Shown here: positions 1 through 11,122 of the stretch, piece after piece
Numbering within the stretch: position 1 is the first letter of the stretch
How the letters are laid out: each line of letters opens with the position of its first letter
Position numbers and translations under genes: made by a program
From: Roridomyces roridus
Taxonomy: Eukaryota > Basidiomycota > Agaricomycetes > Agaricales > Mycenaceae
Assembly: GCA_029378245.1 (NCBI GenBank)
Contig: JARKIF010000002.1
Coordinates: 1,550,001-1,614,000 of the forward strand
Length of the DNA: 64,000 nt
Direction: 5' to 3'
The notes under the pieces: model-generated
What the model was told of the DNA's origin: nothing
Seen by the model: only the letters and a program-made list of their open reading frames with translations
The model's database searches: none

Positions 1-2611
1 GTGAGCAACGAAGGAAAGGCGTGGTGGTTGTTTGCTTACAGAGTCGCTGGCGAAAGGTGGGCCGCTATAAGCAGTTCAGTTTGGGTACAAGTGGAATAGC
101 ATGCGGATACAAACCCATATAAACATTCATACATGATCACTCCCAAACTCCACCAGTCACAAGAGTATGAATAGCCGTGGCCGCGGATTACCTCGGGCGA
201 CACTGATATGAGTTGCGGTAAGATTTGAATTTCTGGCGAATCGGAAGGAATACGTACTATACGAATTAGTCCCACATCTGGCTAGGATATCAGAACACCA
301 GAGATATCTAGAACTCGACAACTTACACTGAATACGCAAGCTGCGAAGACGAGAGAATTAATATCAAGCCAAGAAAGGAAAAGCAGCCTTACCTTTCGGC
401 GGTTCTTCTCTCTCCAGGTGAAGACGCCGCCCGGGCCATCTCCGCCGCCCATCAGTAATTCGACCTCTTGCCGATTCATCCGTTTCGTCCTCCGGCCATT
501 CGCAATGCCGTTGGTATCCTCAAGATCAATACCATGCTTGTGAAGCAGATGGAGACGCTGTTGTTCGTAATCTGGCCAGTTTCCATGTCAGCGTAAGGTA
601 AACAAAAAGAAGGGTTACAGACATGAGGTGTCGTGCGCCCAGTGGAGGTCGGTCCTAATTTAACCCTTATTGGAGAGGAGCACGAGCACACGGGAAGAAG
701 ACTTACGCTAGACCAAAGTCACTCAATTTGATGTGACCAGTAGGATCGAACAAAAAATTCTGCAAATAAGTGTGAGTGAACACCACAAAGATATATGAAT
801 TGTTGGCAGACGTCAGGCTTGATGTCGCGGTGGATGAAGCCATGTTTATGGCACGATTCGATTGCCAGAATCATCTAAATTTCGTGAGTAACGAGCTGTA
901 GATGATGATGATGAACCTACCTCGGCGACGTAGAATCGGGTGAAGCTCTCATCAAATACGTCTCGTTCAATCAGAAGATTGAGGAGGTCGCCGCCTCCCA
1001 TGTATTCTAGAACCTGGATAGAAAAAGTTAGGCGAATGCACAAGGCCGGTTTGGTGAATCTTACCAGGTACAGATTATCACGATCTTGGAAACTATAGTA
1101 CATGCGAACAATCCACTCGGCGCCACCGGGCGAGTTGACCAGGGCAGCCGACTTGAGAATATCGCGCTCGGCACGGACATGACCCTCCTGTCCTTTGCGG
1201 AGCATGTCTGTTTTGCGCAGCTGGGGTTCGATGAGCCCATGAACGACTTGAAAGGTGCCATGCACTCACTTGTTTCATGGCGTAAAGCTGGCCCGTTGAC
1301 TGCTCCCTGACAAGTGAAACAACGCCGAAGGCACCTGGGGACGATGGAGACGGTGAGAGAGCTGGTCATTGTTCAAGAGTGCGACCCTAACCGTGCCCGA
1401 TTGTTTTGAGCTTCCGGAATGCAGTTGCGTCGATGCGGCGGCGCCGATCACGCAAATAATCTGTTTCATTCTGCAGCCAGCGAGCGCGCAGATTCTCCTT
1501 CTGCATCTGGTTCAGCTGCATTTCACCCATGTCCCGTTCCATCGCCAGTCGGCGCTGCTCTCGGGAGGGAGGGTGCCGGAACAGCGGGAAGTACAAGTTC
1601 TCAAAGTAAATCCGCGCGGCCACAGCCTTTTCCAGCGTGGCGAGCGAAGGAGTTATCGGTTTCCGGAGTGGGGGCTGCTCCACTGGTGGTTCAGAACTTT
1701 CCAGCAAGTGCTCATCGTCTTCGGCGTGGACCTGCAACCCACCGCCCCATCGGATGGTGGAGTTTCCTGGGCGACCCGGAAACCCCTCAGGGGCAGATGT
1801 CAAAAAGTTTTCTCTAGCAGCTGTTGTGAGGGTCGAAGAGGTCGTGGTGGTCGTGCTAAGGCCATTGACTACACGTAAAGGTCCCATAACTTGATCGCCC
1901 CAATTGTTGCCCTGCGACGGCTTGAGAGCATTGACAACCTCGTTGACTGCCCTCGCCTGGTTTGTCTGGCGCACACGATCCTTAATGGGGTTTGCCCAGT
2001 GTGGATCTAGGGGCGGCTGGATAAGAAACGGAGGATAGCACGAGCCTCGAAGCTAACCTCCCAATTTGCCCATGCCGTCCGGACCCCACCGAGAGAGAAG
2101 GGCCTCAAACTGGTCAGCATCGGAAGCATGTACGAGGTGCCTGATACGTATTAGGATATGAAATTAACTGATGCGCACGAGCGACGAACACAAAGCCGGT
2201 GGGGCGGGAAACCATGTCTTTGCTGATCCTCCGGGTCTTGCGGGGCACAGGCGGACTAGAAGGCGGATACGCGTGTCCTGCAGGGGGACCTCTGGCAGGC
2301 GGCGCGGCTGGCCTGATATGTTCGTACCTAGGGCCTGCTAGACCGGGCTCTTCTTCAGGCGGAGGACCCCACATTAAGCGCGAAGGAGAGGGGGTGGGAA
2401 TCATCGAAAGTAGATCATAGAAGCCCTTGTGAAGTAGCGTCCCCCCAGGCAAGGTAGTCGGAGACTGAGGGGTCTGAGGATAAGCGTACGGCGCGAAAGA
2501 GGGGGGGTAGCCATCGGGCCGATAGTCGAGCTGGCCACCGCGGTAGCTTTCAAACGGACTGCCTCGGGGCCCTGTGGGAGGCGTCGGCAGGGGTCGACTA
2601 TAGGCGGCCAT
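1..2611 (-). CDS. NDR-family AGC serine/threonine kinase with N-terminal CRIB motif (3' end outside window)
   Basis: Likely a Cbk1/COT1/Orb6-group kinase of polarity and morphogenesis. Taking ATG at 2611, the protein has a Pro-rich low-complexity N-terminus, then VSRPTGF (about 2210-2240) spliced to HLVHASDAD (about 2110-2135). Together these match the CRIB consensus ISxPxxFxHxxH. Next comes the basic helical region typical of NDR kinases, with ENLYFPLFRHPPS and NETDYLRDRRRR near 1490-1600, the presumed Mob-binding segment. The kinase domain has GHGAFGVVSLV, LEYMGGGDLLNLL, an activation-segment insert with MNRQEVELLMGGG, and APEVIRGHGYSYSCDWWSLG. The last exon visible ends at about position 40, at PPFASDS before a GTAAGC donor, so the kinase C-lobe and hydrophobic motif lie outside the window. 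The NDR assignment is secure. The CRIB is a motif match only. Confidence 0.9.
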
Positions 2612-3649
2612 GAACGGCGGGAGAGGGTATGACGCCAAATGCGGAAGACAGAGAGCAGTGATCACGATTGTCGCTGACATAACCTGCCAAAAGTGGTCTC
2701 TGTGCCAAGCCCACAATGGCGCGTCCCCGCCCCCCGCCCGCCACGAGGCTTCCCAGTGCTCCCACATTGCTCACTGCTGCCGGCGGCAGCGCCAAAATCA
2801 GAAAAGGAAATTCATACACCCAACGGGGCTGAGGAGTCTTGAAATGAACGGGTACAGAGCAAGAACCTCAATTGACATCCATTTCCTTGAAAGAAAGCCG
2901 TTAATGATTTGCACACATAAGTTGGGAGACGCGACTTGACGCCCTAGCCCTCGGCATCTGCTGATTATCTCTTCCATCGTACGTACACCCTCGCTGCGTG
3001 CCTCGCGCTATTTTTCATGCATGCTCTCCCGACAGGCCTCCATTTTTCTGAAGAACCTAGTTATGCTTCCAGGCCCACGGCTCACATCGAGATTTCTCTC
3101 CTAAATCTAGGGATGTTCTCCCTCATCACGACGAGGCACTGCATGAGACGTGTCTACTTGCAGCCCTGAGTTTTTGTGCCGATTTCACTACACGAGGCCA
3201 TCGCTCGGGTCATTAATGACAAGCGTAATGAACTCGTGTCGACACTGCTTTTTTTTTCAAGAAGGAATGACATTGTTCTCGAGCTCCGGCCAGCCTCCTC
3301 GCAACCTCCGCAGCGAAGCTTCACCCCCGGATTACCGTCTTCGGCCAAAACAATAATAGGCTTTTTGGTTAACAGGCCAGCCACAGGCCAGCCTTCACTC
3401 TTTCTCTCCCACCACAAGCTGTGTCTTTACGCGTCGCCGACCCTTGCCCTACAACTGCCATCCGCCTCGTGGTGTTCTACATGCCTTCCTCGTTCCCCAC
3501 TTGCTCTTGATTTACCATCGCTGTAAAGCGCCCCGAGTCATCGTCGAATGCACCATCCGCGTGTTCTACACTACTTAAATCCAGACGGCCTTCACCTCCC
3601 TACATAATATTCCCTTTCCGCTTCCTCCATTTAACTACTATCCCTAACT
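2612..3649. other. Divergent intergenic region between NDR kinase and homeobox gene
   Basis: About 1.0 kb separates the two divergent start codons, long for this window. It is C/T-rich near both genes and holds pyrimidine runs near 3250 and 3600. Short frames on both strands lack conserved motifs, splice logic or neighbours. It most likely carries two promoters and 5' UTRs. I see no RNA gene or repeat. Confidence 0.6.
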
Positions 3650-4894
3650 ATGTCGAATCGGGACGATCGTTATTACACCACACATCGAGCAAGAACTCCT
3701 GCAGCAGACCAGAGTACTGTATTTTTCCAAGGACAGGGTGGGCGGACTCTTCTACCGCCTATTTCTTCAGCATTTCCAACCTCATCTTCTCCAGGTCCGT
3801 TCTTTCTTGCCTTTGTTTCCCTAGCTGACCTTGCCGCAATCCAGTTCCTTCACACTCGAATCCCTACTCACAACCACGCTCGTCTCCCAATCGATTTGAA
3901 TATAATCAAGCGTCGTACAACAATCAATGGCAGCCCAATACCCGTGAGTTGGAGACGCCGAGATACACGTTGAATCACTGACTCCACATCGATTCCGCAA
4001 GCGATGGCTCCACATCCACAGCCTGGGTTTGGATACTACGAAGATCCCCGGTACTCTGCTCAAGCCTATCCTGTCTACGCTCCACGTCCATCTACAGTAG
4101 CACCAGGACAGCACTCGGAACATCGTAAACTACCGCCACTCAGCACCACTCCCGGTCCCTCAGGACGCGAGGACCGATGGGCTGCGCCCTATCCCACGCC
4201 CCCTTCCTACAATGGCTCGCCCCCCAACAGCCACATTCGCTCGCCGACCGCGTCATATCCTGCGTCGTACGCGAGCGCTTATCCCGCCCCCCACGCCCAC
4301 GGGCACGGGCACGGTTACCCCGTCAACGACCCACGCTATGTATCATCGTTGAGCCCCCAACTCATGGCGAATGATCCTCGAGCGGTGTCGCCTTTTGGAC
4401 GAAGTCATCCGCACGCCTCACCTCCCACACCACCGCCCATTTCTCCCATTGGTGGCGATGAGCCCACGGTGAAGAAGAAGCGCAAACGGGCCGACGCTAA
4501 CCAACTGCGGGTGCTCAACGAAACGTACGCGCGAACAGCGTTCCCCTCGACAGAGGAACGGCTTGCGTTGGCCAAGGCACTGGATATGTCGCCGCGGAGT
4601 GTGCAGATCTGGTACGTCTAGATCCATCAGAATATCGGAACCTGACAACGAGCGCTCTCATTCACTAGGTTTCAAAATAAACGGCAATCGATGAGGCAGA
4701 CGAACCGCCAGTCGTCGAACGCGCAGTCTTTTTCTCTGTCGCCGGACGACCAGATGGACGATTTAGAATACGACGGAATGGGTGGCCCGTCGCGCGGAGG
4801 GCCTCCCCCGCCGCAAATGCCCCCCTCGTCATCCCACCGGCGCTCGAGACCGGAAGACGTCAATGATGCCCGGAAGTGGTCTCGCGGTTACTGA
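3650..4894 (+). CDS. Homeodomain transcription factor
   Basis: Four exons read cleanly: 3650-3794, 3845-3943, 4002-4611 and 4669-4894, giving about 359 residues. The first 230 residues are low-complexity, rich in Pro, Ser, Tyr and His, including a His/Gly stretch near 4290-4320. A basic KKKRKR run opens a homeodomain at about residues 238-297, with helix 1 LRVLNETYARTAFPS, helix 2 EERLALAKALDMSP and recognition helix RSVQIWFQNKRQSMRQ. The last intron splits the W codon of the WFQNKR motif, a common position in fungal homeobox genes. The C-terminus is acidic and then Pro-rich. No HD1/HD2 mating-type partner or MIP gene lies beside it, so this is probably a developmental regulator rather than a mating-type homeodomain gene. 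Targets are unknown. Confidence 0.88.
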
Positions 4895-5466
4895 AAAGCG
4901 CCACCCCTCACTGGTTGCTACAGCAGAGGCGGCTTCTTGGTGTTCATCTCATAGATTCTTCTTGACTCTTCTAACTTACGTGCCTTAATTTCCTGTTAAT
5001 ACACTATGAACTCTTGGACCGCACTACTGGGCGTACACATAATTATCTCTACATTACTATTATTCTGCTTTGTTATATACTAGATTAGACGAAATCGAGA
5101 ATCCTTCCGCGGCTACGTACTCCGCGGCTAGGCACAGTGGCCCGGGTGACCGAGCACTTGGCATACATCCTCGAAGCTCTGGAATGAAGCCGACCATGTG
5201 GTACTGTCTGCTACGACTCACTCGAGAGGCTGATCATGAACTTATGTCCGCTGACCGGGCATCATGACTCGCTGAAATGAATTCATATCGATACCCAGCA
5301 CCAAGGAATGTTCCAAATGAAGCCCGGGCTAGCTAGCGCTAGCTCATCCCGATTGGGTTTGCAAAATTGCCTAATATGGGCGTCGGCGTTGTTGTGACAA
5401 TGATCCCAACCAAATAAAAAAGCTCTATTCCCGAACCGTAAATCTCTAGGAACACGATAGTAATGC
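4895..5466. other. Convergent intergenic region, 3' ends of homeobox gene and eEF3
   Basis: About 570 bp of 3' UTR sequence between convergent genes. It is A/T-rich around 4980-5080, where polyadenylation of the homeobox transcript is likely. A 12-bp perfect palindrome GCTAGCGCTAGC sits at 5332-5343 within a longer GCTAG-repeat. No gene is supported. Confidence 0.5.
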
Positions 5467-8400
5467 TCATGGGTCTCCATCGCTGTCCGTGTCCTCGGGT
5501 TTAGCACCCCCGTGGGTCAGCCAGTGCAATTTCCGCAGCCGACGACGCTCCTCCTGGGCCTTGACCTGATTCCGTGTCATCTTCTTTTTCTTCTTCACCA
5601 GCGGCTTCGGCGATCCATTATCCTCCTCGCCACTTCCGACGGGAGTTCCAGCGGCCGATGCGGCGGGCGTACCAAGTCTAGACCGTACTGGAGTGTTCGT
5701 GCCACTTCCTTTGGGCGACTTGGAGTCCAAGAACGCATCTTCTACGATCGCGACCTTGCCCTGATGCGTCATCCGACCGTCATCGACGTTCCAGATCTCT
5801 GGGCATAACGCGGACACGAATTCATTGTTGTGCGAGATGATGACCTGTGCTACGTGAGCCAAAAAGGAAAAAGAAGGGGCAGATAATTCATACCACGGCA
5901 CCCGCCCACTCCTTGATAGCAACAGCGAGTCCACCGAGAGCTTCCCGATCGAGGAAGTTACTAGGCTCGTCAAGGACACAAATCTGGGGGTTGTTCCACA
6001 GGCAAGCCGCAATCACCAGCTTGATCTTCTGGCCTGAAAATACGGTCAGTTGACGGGTAGAGCGAGCACGATGTCGTATCCCCACCTCCGGACAACCCAG
6101 AGATCTCATTGTACTGGGCGATATCACCATCGAGACCGATATCTTCCAAGTGCTTGCGAACGATGTGAGCTGCGGTATCACGTTGACCAGCACCCTCGCG
6201 CGAGGACTCTAGATCATCAAACTGCTGGACAAGTTTGGTAAAGCCCTTGTTGAACAAGTCGTCCCGTGAGACCCAGGTATTGTATTTGTGATCCAATCCA
6301 CGCCACTTGACCTCGTATTGGAACGTCTTTTTCAATTTTTGGCGACCCATCAACATCTGGGAAGCAGTCAGCAACGATCATGAAGCCGAGTAAGAGAGAC
6401 TGACTTCGAGCTTGCGCTTCGACCCATCCTTGCCCACCCATTCCTGGTCCAGCAGTTTCTTCTCATCCTCCGTCAGGACACGAGTGGCCTTCTCCAGCAG
6501 CTCGCCTGTGATTGCAATCAGCCAAGAAGACGGCACTCTACATTAGGACTTACGGTCATGGCCATCTTGGAAACGCCACTGAATGTATTGAATGGGCGTT
6601 TTCTCGAGATGACGCTCTACAACTCTGGTCAACGGGCGCTCCGATGCTGTCCGGAAAGTAGCACATACCAATGTGATGGGTAGCATGCTGCGAGACGTAA
6701 CCAAGTCGAAGAGCAGGATGCTTGTAAACGGTCCCTTCTTGAGGTACAGTTTCACCCTCAAAAGATCTTAACCACCGAAATGAATACCGCGGCAAAAAGG
6801 ACCAACCGTCAACAGCTTGATTAGCGTCGACTTGCCAGCACCGTTGGGGCCCACGACGCCAACGCGGCTAAGTGAAACAAACGATCAGAATCTCAACTCA
6901 TCGGCGAACAGCAGTGACGAACCTGGACAACGAAAGCGCACAGCTGACATTGTACAAACTGGGCGTGGACCGACCGGGGTAGGTGAAGGTGCATCCAGAC
7001 AATTTCAGGATCGCACGCGTGTTACTGCGCACACCCATCAAAGATCCCGGAGGAGGGAACGCAAATTTGACGGAAGTGGCCGCCAATGTATAATACGACT
7101 TGGCCTCGGGATGCTCGGAGACAAAGTGAGATAGGTTCCCGGGATAGTATGCCAACTTTCAAGTCATCTCAGCACCAAAAAAAAAAAAATCGGAGATACA
7201 ACGTACCTTTTTCGTCTCGTAATGGATGATATCCGTGGTGACGTTGTCCAGGAAGCTAGATGGACAATGAACAAGGGATGAATCGAAAGGACAATCGATC
7301 AACTCACCCAGAGTCGTGACTGATGATGAGACACGTGACATCGGTGCGGGCAATGAGATATTTCTCGAGCCATTGAACTGAGGCGCGGTCCAAATGGTTG
7401 GTAGGCTAGAGGAGATGGTCAGATGAAGGTAAGCGGTACGCGATGGTCAAGTACCTCATCGAGAAGCAGTAGATCAGCATTGTACAACATCGCACGAGCG
7501 AGCTCAAGTTTCATCTTCCAACCACCAGAAAGTCCACCGACGATGTCGGCTTGCCGACCATCGTCGAATCCAACCTCCAAAAGTTGGTCACGGATCTTTG
7601 ACCGAGGCACATCCGTCAAGGCCGGGTCTAAAAAAATCGTCGGCGATGATCGCAGTAGTCAACTATTGTTAGCTCACCAGCCGCAATAAAGTCGAGAACG
7701 GAGAGTGATCCATCTTCCCCCTGAAGCGAATGTTCGACCATGACGACACGGAGCTGAGATTGCGGGGGGAAGTTTTCGACTTTGCCGTCGCGGAGCTGGC
7801 GCATCAAAGTAGATTTGCCAGAACCATTGGTGCCGAGAATACCGTAACGCCTACCGCGGATAAGGCGGAGTGTCGTATGCGACAGGAGCAGAAGCGCGCC
7901 GTATGCCAAAGAGAATAGTGTGTCACAGAGAACCTCGCCCTCAGTGTCGTCCGCTGTGACATGAGTATGTTTTGCCTGGGATGACGTCAGCGTTACAAAA
8001 TTACGGGTGTTTCAACTGCAAGTACCTTCTCGATGGCATAAAAGTGGGAACGAACCGCCTCACCGAACGCGGACCCCTGGTCAGCATCTAACCACGGCTG
8101 CAGATAGATACCGACACATCGGTGCCAGACTTTCTGGTCGTTGAATTGACGTTCATGTACGAGATCCGCGACCAGCGACGATTGGAAGGTCAGGGATTTA
8201 GCGAGGAGGGAGTATTTGGGAATGCGGGGTGCGTTGGGCTTGGTCGGCGACGCAGAGGCAACCTCCTCAGGAAGGAGAGTCAAAAGCACGTTGAGTGCTT
8301 CGGCAGTCTCGCCCTCAGTGTCACGATGGGTAGCCGGGGGACCGCTGATGGAGGCACCCGATTTGAGCAGCGTTTCGAGAGCGGCGTCACCGAAGGCGCG

Positions 8401-9523
8401 CACCTGAACGAATTAGCAAAAGAATATCGGTAAGAAAAATCGACAAACCTCGGGGAAAGCAGCGCCCTTGGCGATTCTCTCCGTTCCTTCGACAAGGGGA
8501 CTCAGATAGATGGCCGCAACCTTGGGGTCCCGTACGAGTTTGACGAGATTGTCAATAACGACGACAGTGCGACGTTGGACCTCCATACTCCTGTCATTGA
8601 GAGCACGGAGAAGGAGAGGGACGAGGACAGCGAGGGCTGGGGCTGTGACTTCAGCCACGAAAGTGGTCGAAGAGAGGGCTTTGATGCAGGCGGGAACCGA
8701 GTCTGGGTTGGCCATGCATTTCACGAGCACGGGGATGTGGGGTGCAAGATCGGGATTCGCCAAGGTCGTGCACAACGACGTCGCGCATTTTATGGCGGCG
8801 GTGGAAACCTACAAACATTATGATCCCGACTCTTCGGAGAAAATCCGGACGCACCTCTTGCTTTGTGTCATGCATCGCGGCCTCGATTTTCGGCAAAACG
8901 GTTGCCAACTCAGCGGCCACCGCGTCCTTTGCAGAAGACACAAAGGAGCGGAAAGCATCGAGGACTCCGACCTTGGTGCGCCATTTCCCGGCGTCTAGGA
9001 TGTTTTCGAGGGCTCGGAAAACGACGCGAGTAGCCTCGGGAGGGAATAGTTTGAGAATGGCCTTGACGGCGGCTCCGGCGGCGATGCGGACAACATCGCC
9101 CTTGTCCATGTACAGTTCGAAAAGGTCCGGAAGAGATGGGAGCAGCAACGGGGCTACAGGAGCGCCGAGTACAGTCGCGAGAGACTGGAATGCGATAGCG
9201 GACGATTCGCGCTCGAATCCAGATTTTTTATTGGTCGCAAAAGTATGCAGAGTTTTCAACAAGCCCTCATCTCTGAAAAAAAGTGAGACAAGTACATGAT
9301 TAGGTCCAGCAAGCCACAAACTCGAGTGATTGAAGACCGATTTTGGCGACTTCGCGGGCGATCCTGTCTGCGGCGCCCTTGGCCTCTGGATCAGATAGTA
9401 AGGACGGAATAAATTTTCAAAGCTCGAAAGGAGCTCACCCGGAGCAGTAGGGGCTACACGGAGGGCATCTATGAGTGGGGAAAAGTGTGTCTGGTCCTTG
9501 ACAGGCATTGCGACGGGGGACAT
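5467..9523 (-). CDS. TEF3: Translation elongation factor 3 (eEF3), ABC-F ATPase
   Basis: eEF3 is a fungal ribosome-bound ATPase that promotes E-site tRNA release and translocation. The start is ATGTCCCCCGTC at 9523. The N-terminal HEAT-repeat array covers about 9480-8050 (for example LRVAPTAPGEL, SLPDLFELYMDKGDVVRIA). ABC1 has Walker A GTNGSGKST (about 7800-7830) and signature GGLSGGWKMKLELARAML (about 7490-7540). ABC2 has GPNGAGKST (about 6840), a chromodomain-like insertion FQYEVKWRGLDHKYNTWVS (about 6270-6330), the continuation of an LSGG signature with AACLWNNPQICVLDEPSN, and the His switch ISHNNEF. The C-terminus is the usual basic tail (KPLVKKKKKM, near 5590) ending SDGDP. Several introns of about 50 nt interrupt it. 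Domain order and length (about 1,050 aa) match the family. Confidence 0.97.
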
Positions 9524-10045
9524 CTAGTGGGTATGAATACAGACGCAGAGAGAAGCCGAGGTTTGTCAAGTACAAGTCGCTGCTGATACAAGCGAATTAG
9601 GTGGAGATGGAATGTAGATCTATGCCGATGTGGGTGAGCCGGCTAGTGTGGTACAGAGCTGCTGCAGAGGCGAAACAGCTGGCGCGCCGAGCTTGGCGGC
9701 AAAAGGAAGAAGGAAAAATTAGTGACACAGCCTCAGGCTCTTCTCTGTTCCACTGCCAATAATCCACCTTAATCCACTGCTCTCGGTTTTCGCAAATCTT
9801 TCATTTCATGAATTCACCCCTTCGCTCTACGAATACATGAGGAATGGTTCAGGCCGCCGGGAAGATCAGCCGCGGTAGGTACGAATCAAATGAAACTGGA
9901 CCTGTTGCTTTCTCTTTCCACATCATGACTTGGTGCAGTGCTTGAACTCCCTTCTAATTTATCTACCTGGCAAGCCCGTCTGGCTACGTCGCTGTCAGCC
10001 CATTTGCTTTCTTTCTTCTGCGCCTTTTCTCCAGTTCTGTGAACT
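9524..10045. promoter_or_regulatory. Divergent promoter region of eEF3 and a membrane-protein gene
   Basis: About 520 bp between divergent starts. Pyrimidine-rich tracts near 9740-9790 and 9905-9925 resemble fungal transcription-start regions. An upstream ATG at 9846 followed by a good donor (GTAGGT) may belong to the 5' UTR of the plus-strand gene. I could not join it in frame to the coding exons. Confidence 0.45.
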
Positions 10046-11039
10046 ATGGTCTCCTTTACCCAGGTGCGCGTCGCTATGCTCGGTCGATCTCCCGCTTTCC
10101 TTATTCCTGTTTCCTTAGTTTCTGCTCAACGCCGGCATACCTCTGAGTCCTGCCGTCTTTGTTGCAATAATTGCCGGCGGCTTGTTCCTTATCGTTCTTC
10201 TCGTCGTTCTTATCGTTTACTTGCACCGACGATCTAAACGCAAAGCAAAGGACGTCAACAAAACTACATTCACTTTCGCGGACATTGCACAACCGCATCC
10301 CCCGCTTCCACCCTCACGAGACACGTCCTTTGATCCAGAGGATGTCCTCAGCCGCGAGTCGCGACAGCAGGAACAGACATACATGCAGTTGATGGTGGAT
10401 CTACAGAGGCCAACCTGGGGACCGAACGTGCCTCCACTCCCAGACCAGGCACCTCGTCAACTACCTCCCCATCTTCGACCACCGCCCACCTCTAACCCGC
10501 CTGTCACCGCACCGACACCACCTCCGCTTGTCGCTACGTCAACAGCCGGTGTCCAAACCCGCGACGTAGCGCTGAAACGAAGAATGTCGGTCAGATCACA
10601 CGACTCGACTGCTTCCGAGTATTCCACTGCTTCAGCCCCCGTCGATTTCCAGGAACGCATCTATCAGCCTTTCAACCTCACACTGGCCACTGTTCCAGCC
10701 TCTCCTGCGACTCCCAAATGGCCCTCGACTCCAGGGTCATATGCGTGGCCAAAACGCACGACCGTCATTCGGGACGAGCTCGCTCCAGAAACATACGCCA
10801 AAGTGCGGTGGTTGACCAACGATGATTCCGTCGAGCCCGCGTTTGCCCCTCCCGTGGCCCATGCCCTCGTGCCTGCGGTGGGCCCAGTACTGGCGTCGCT
10901 GCGCCCAAACATCATGATCGGCCCGCCGCCGGTCCATCGGCGCAATGCGTCGGATAGACCTGAAAGTGCTGCGTATTTTTATGCTAATGAATCAGCTGCT
11001 ATATCATCGCCTACGAAGCCGCCGCCAACTCCATTTTGA
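10046..11039 (+). CDS. Predicted single-pass membrane protein with Pro-rich cytosolic tail
   Basis: Two exons, 10046-10072 and 10119-11039, joined in phase 0 (MVSFTQ then FLLNAGIPLSP), about 315 residues. One strong transmembrane helix follows within the first 40 residues (VFVAIIAGGLFLIVLLVVLIV), then a stop-transfer HRRSKRK. The remaining 270 residues are hydrophilic and rich in Pro, Ser and Thr, with proline clusters near 10460-10530 and several SP/TP sites. There is no cleavable signal peptide and no recognised domain. The layout suggests a short exoplasmic N-terminus and a long disordered cytosolic region, perhaps a scaffold or sensor adaptor. Function unknown. The gene ends 83 bp from the convergent acyltransferase gene. 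Confidence 0.7.
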
Positions 11040-11122
11040 GTGGATGCTTTACTACTTAAATATGTCCTGTATCCACGAAACTGTACGACCTCGATCAAAG
11101 GAGATTTTTACAGCTGTATCCA

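Noticed and set aside
3150..3530. Open frames on both strands in the NDR/homeobox intergenic region
   Set aside because: Low-complexity, mutually overlapping, and without conserved sequence or splice logic.
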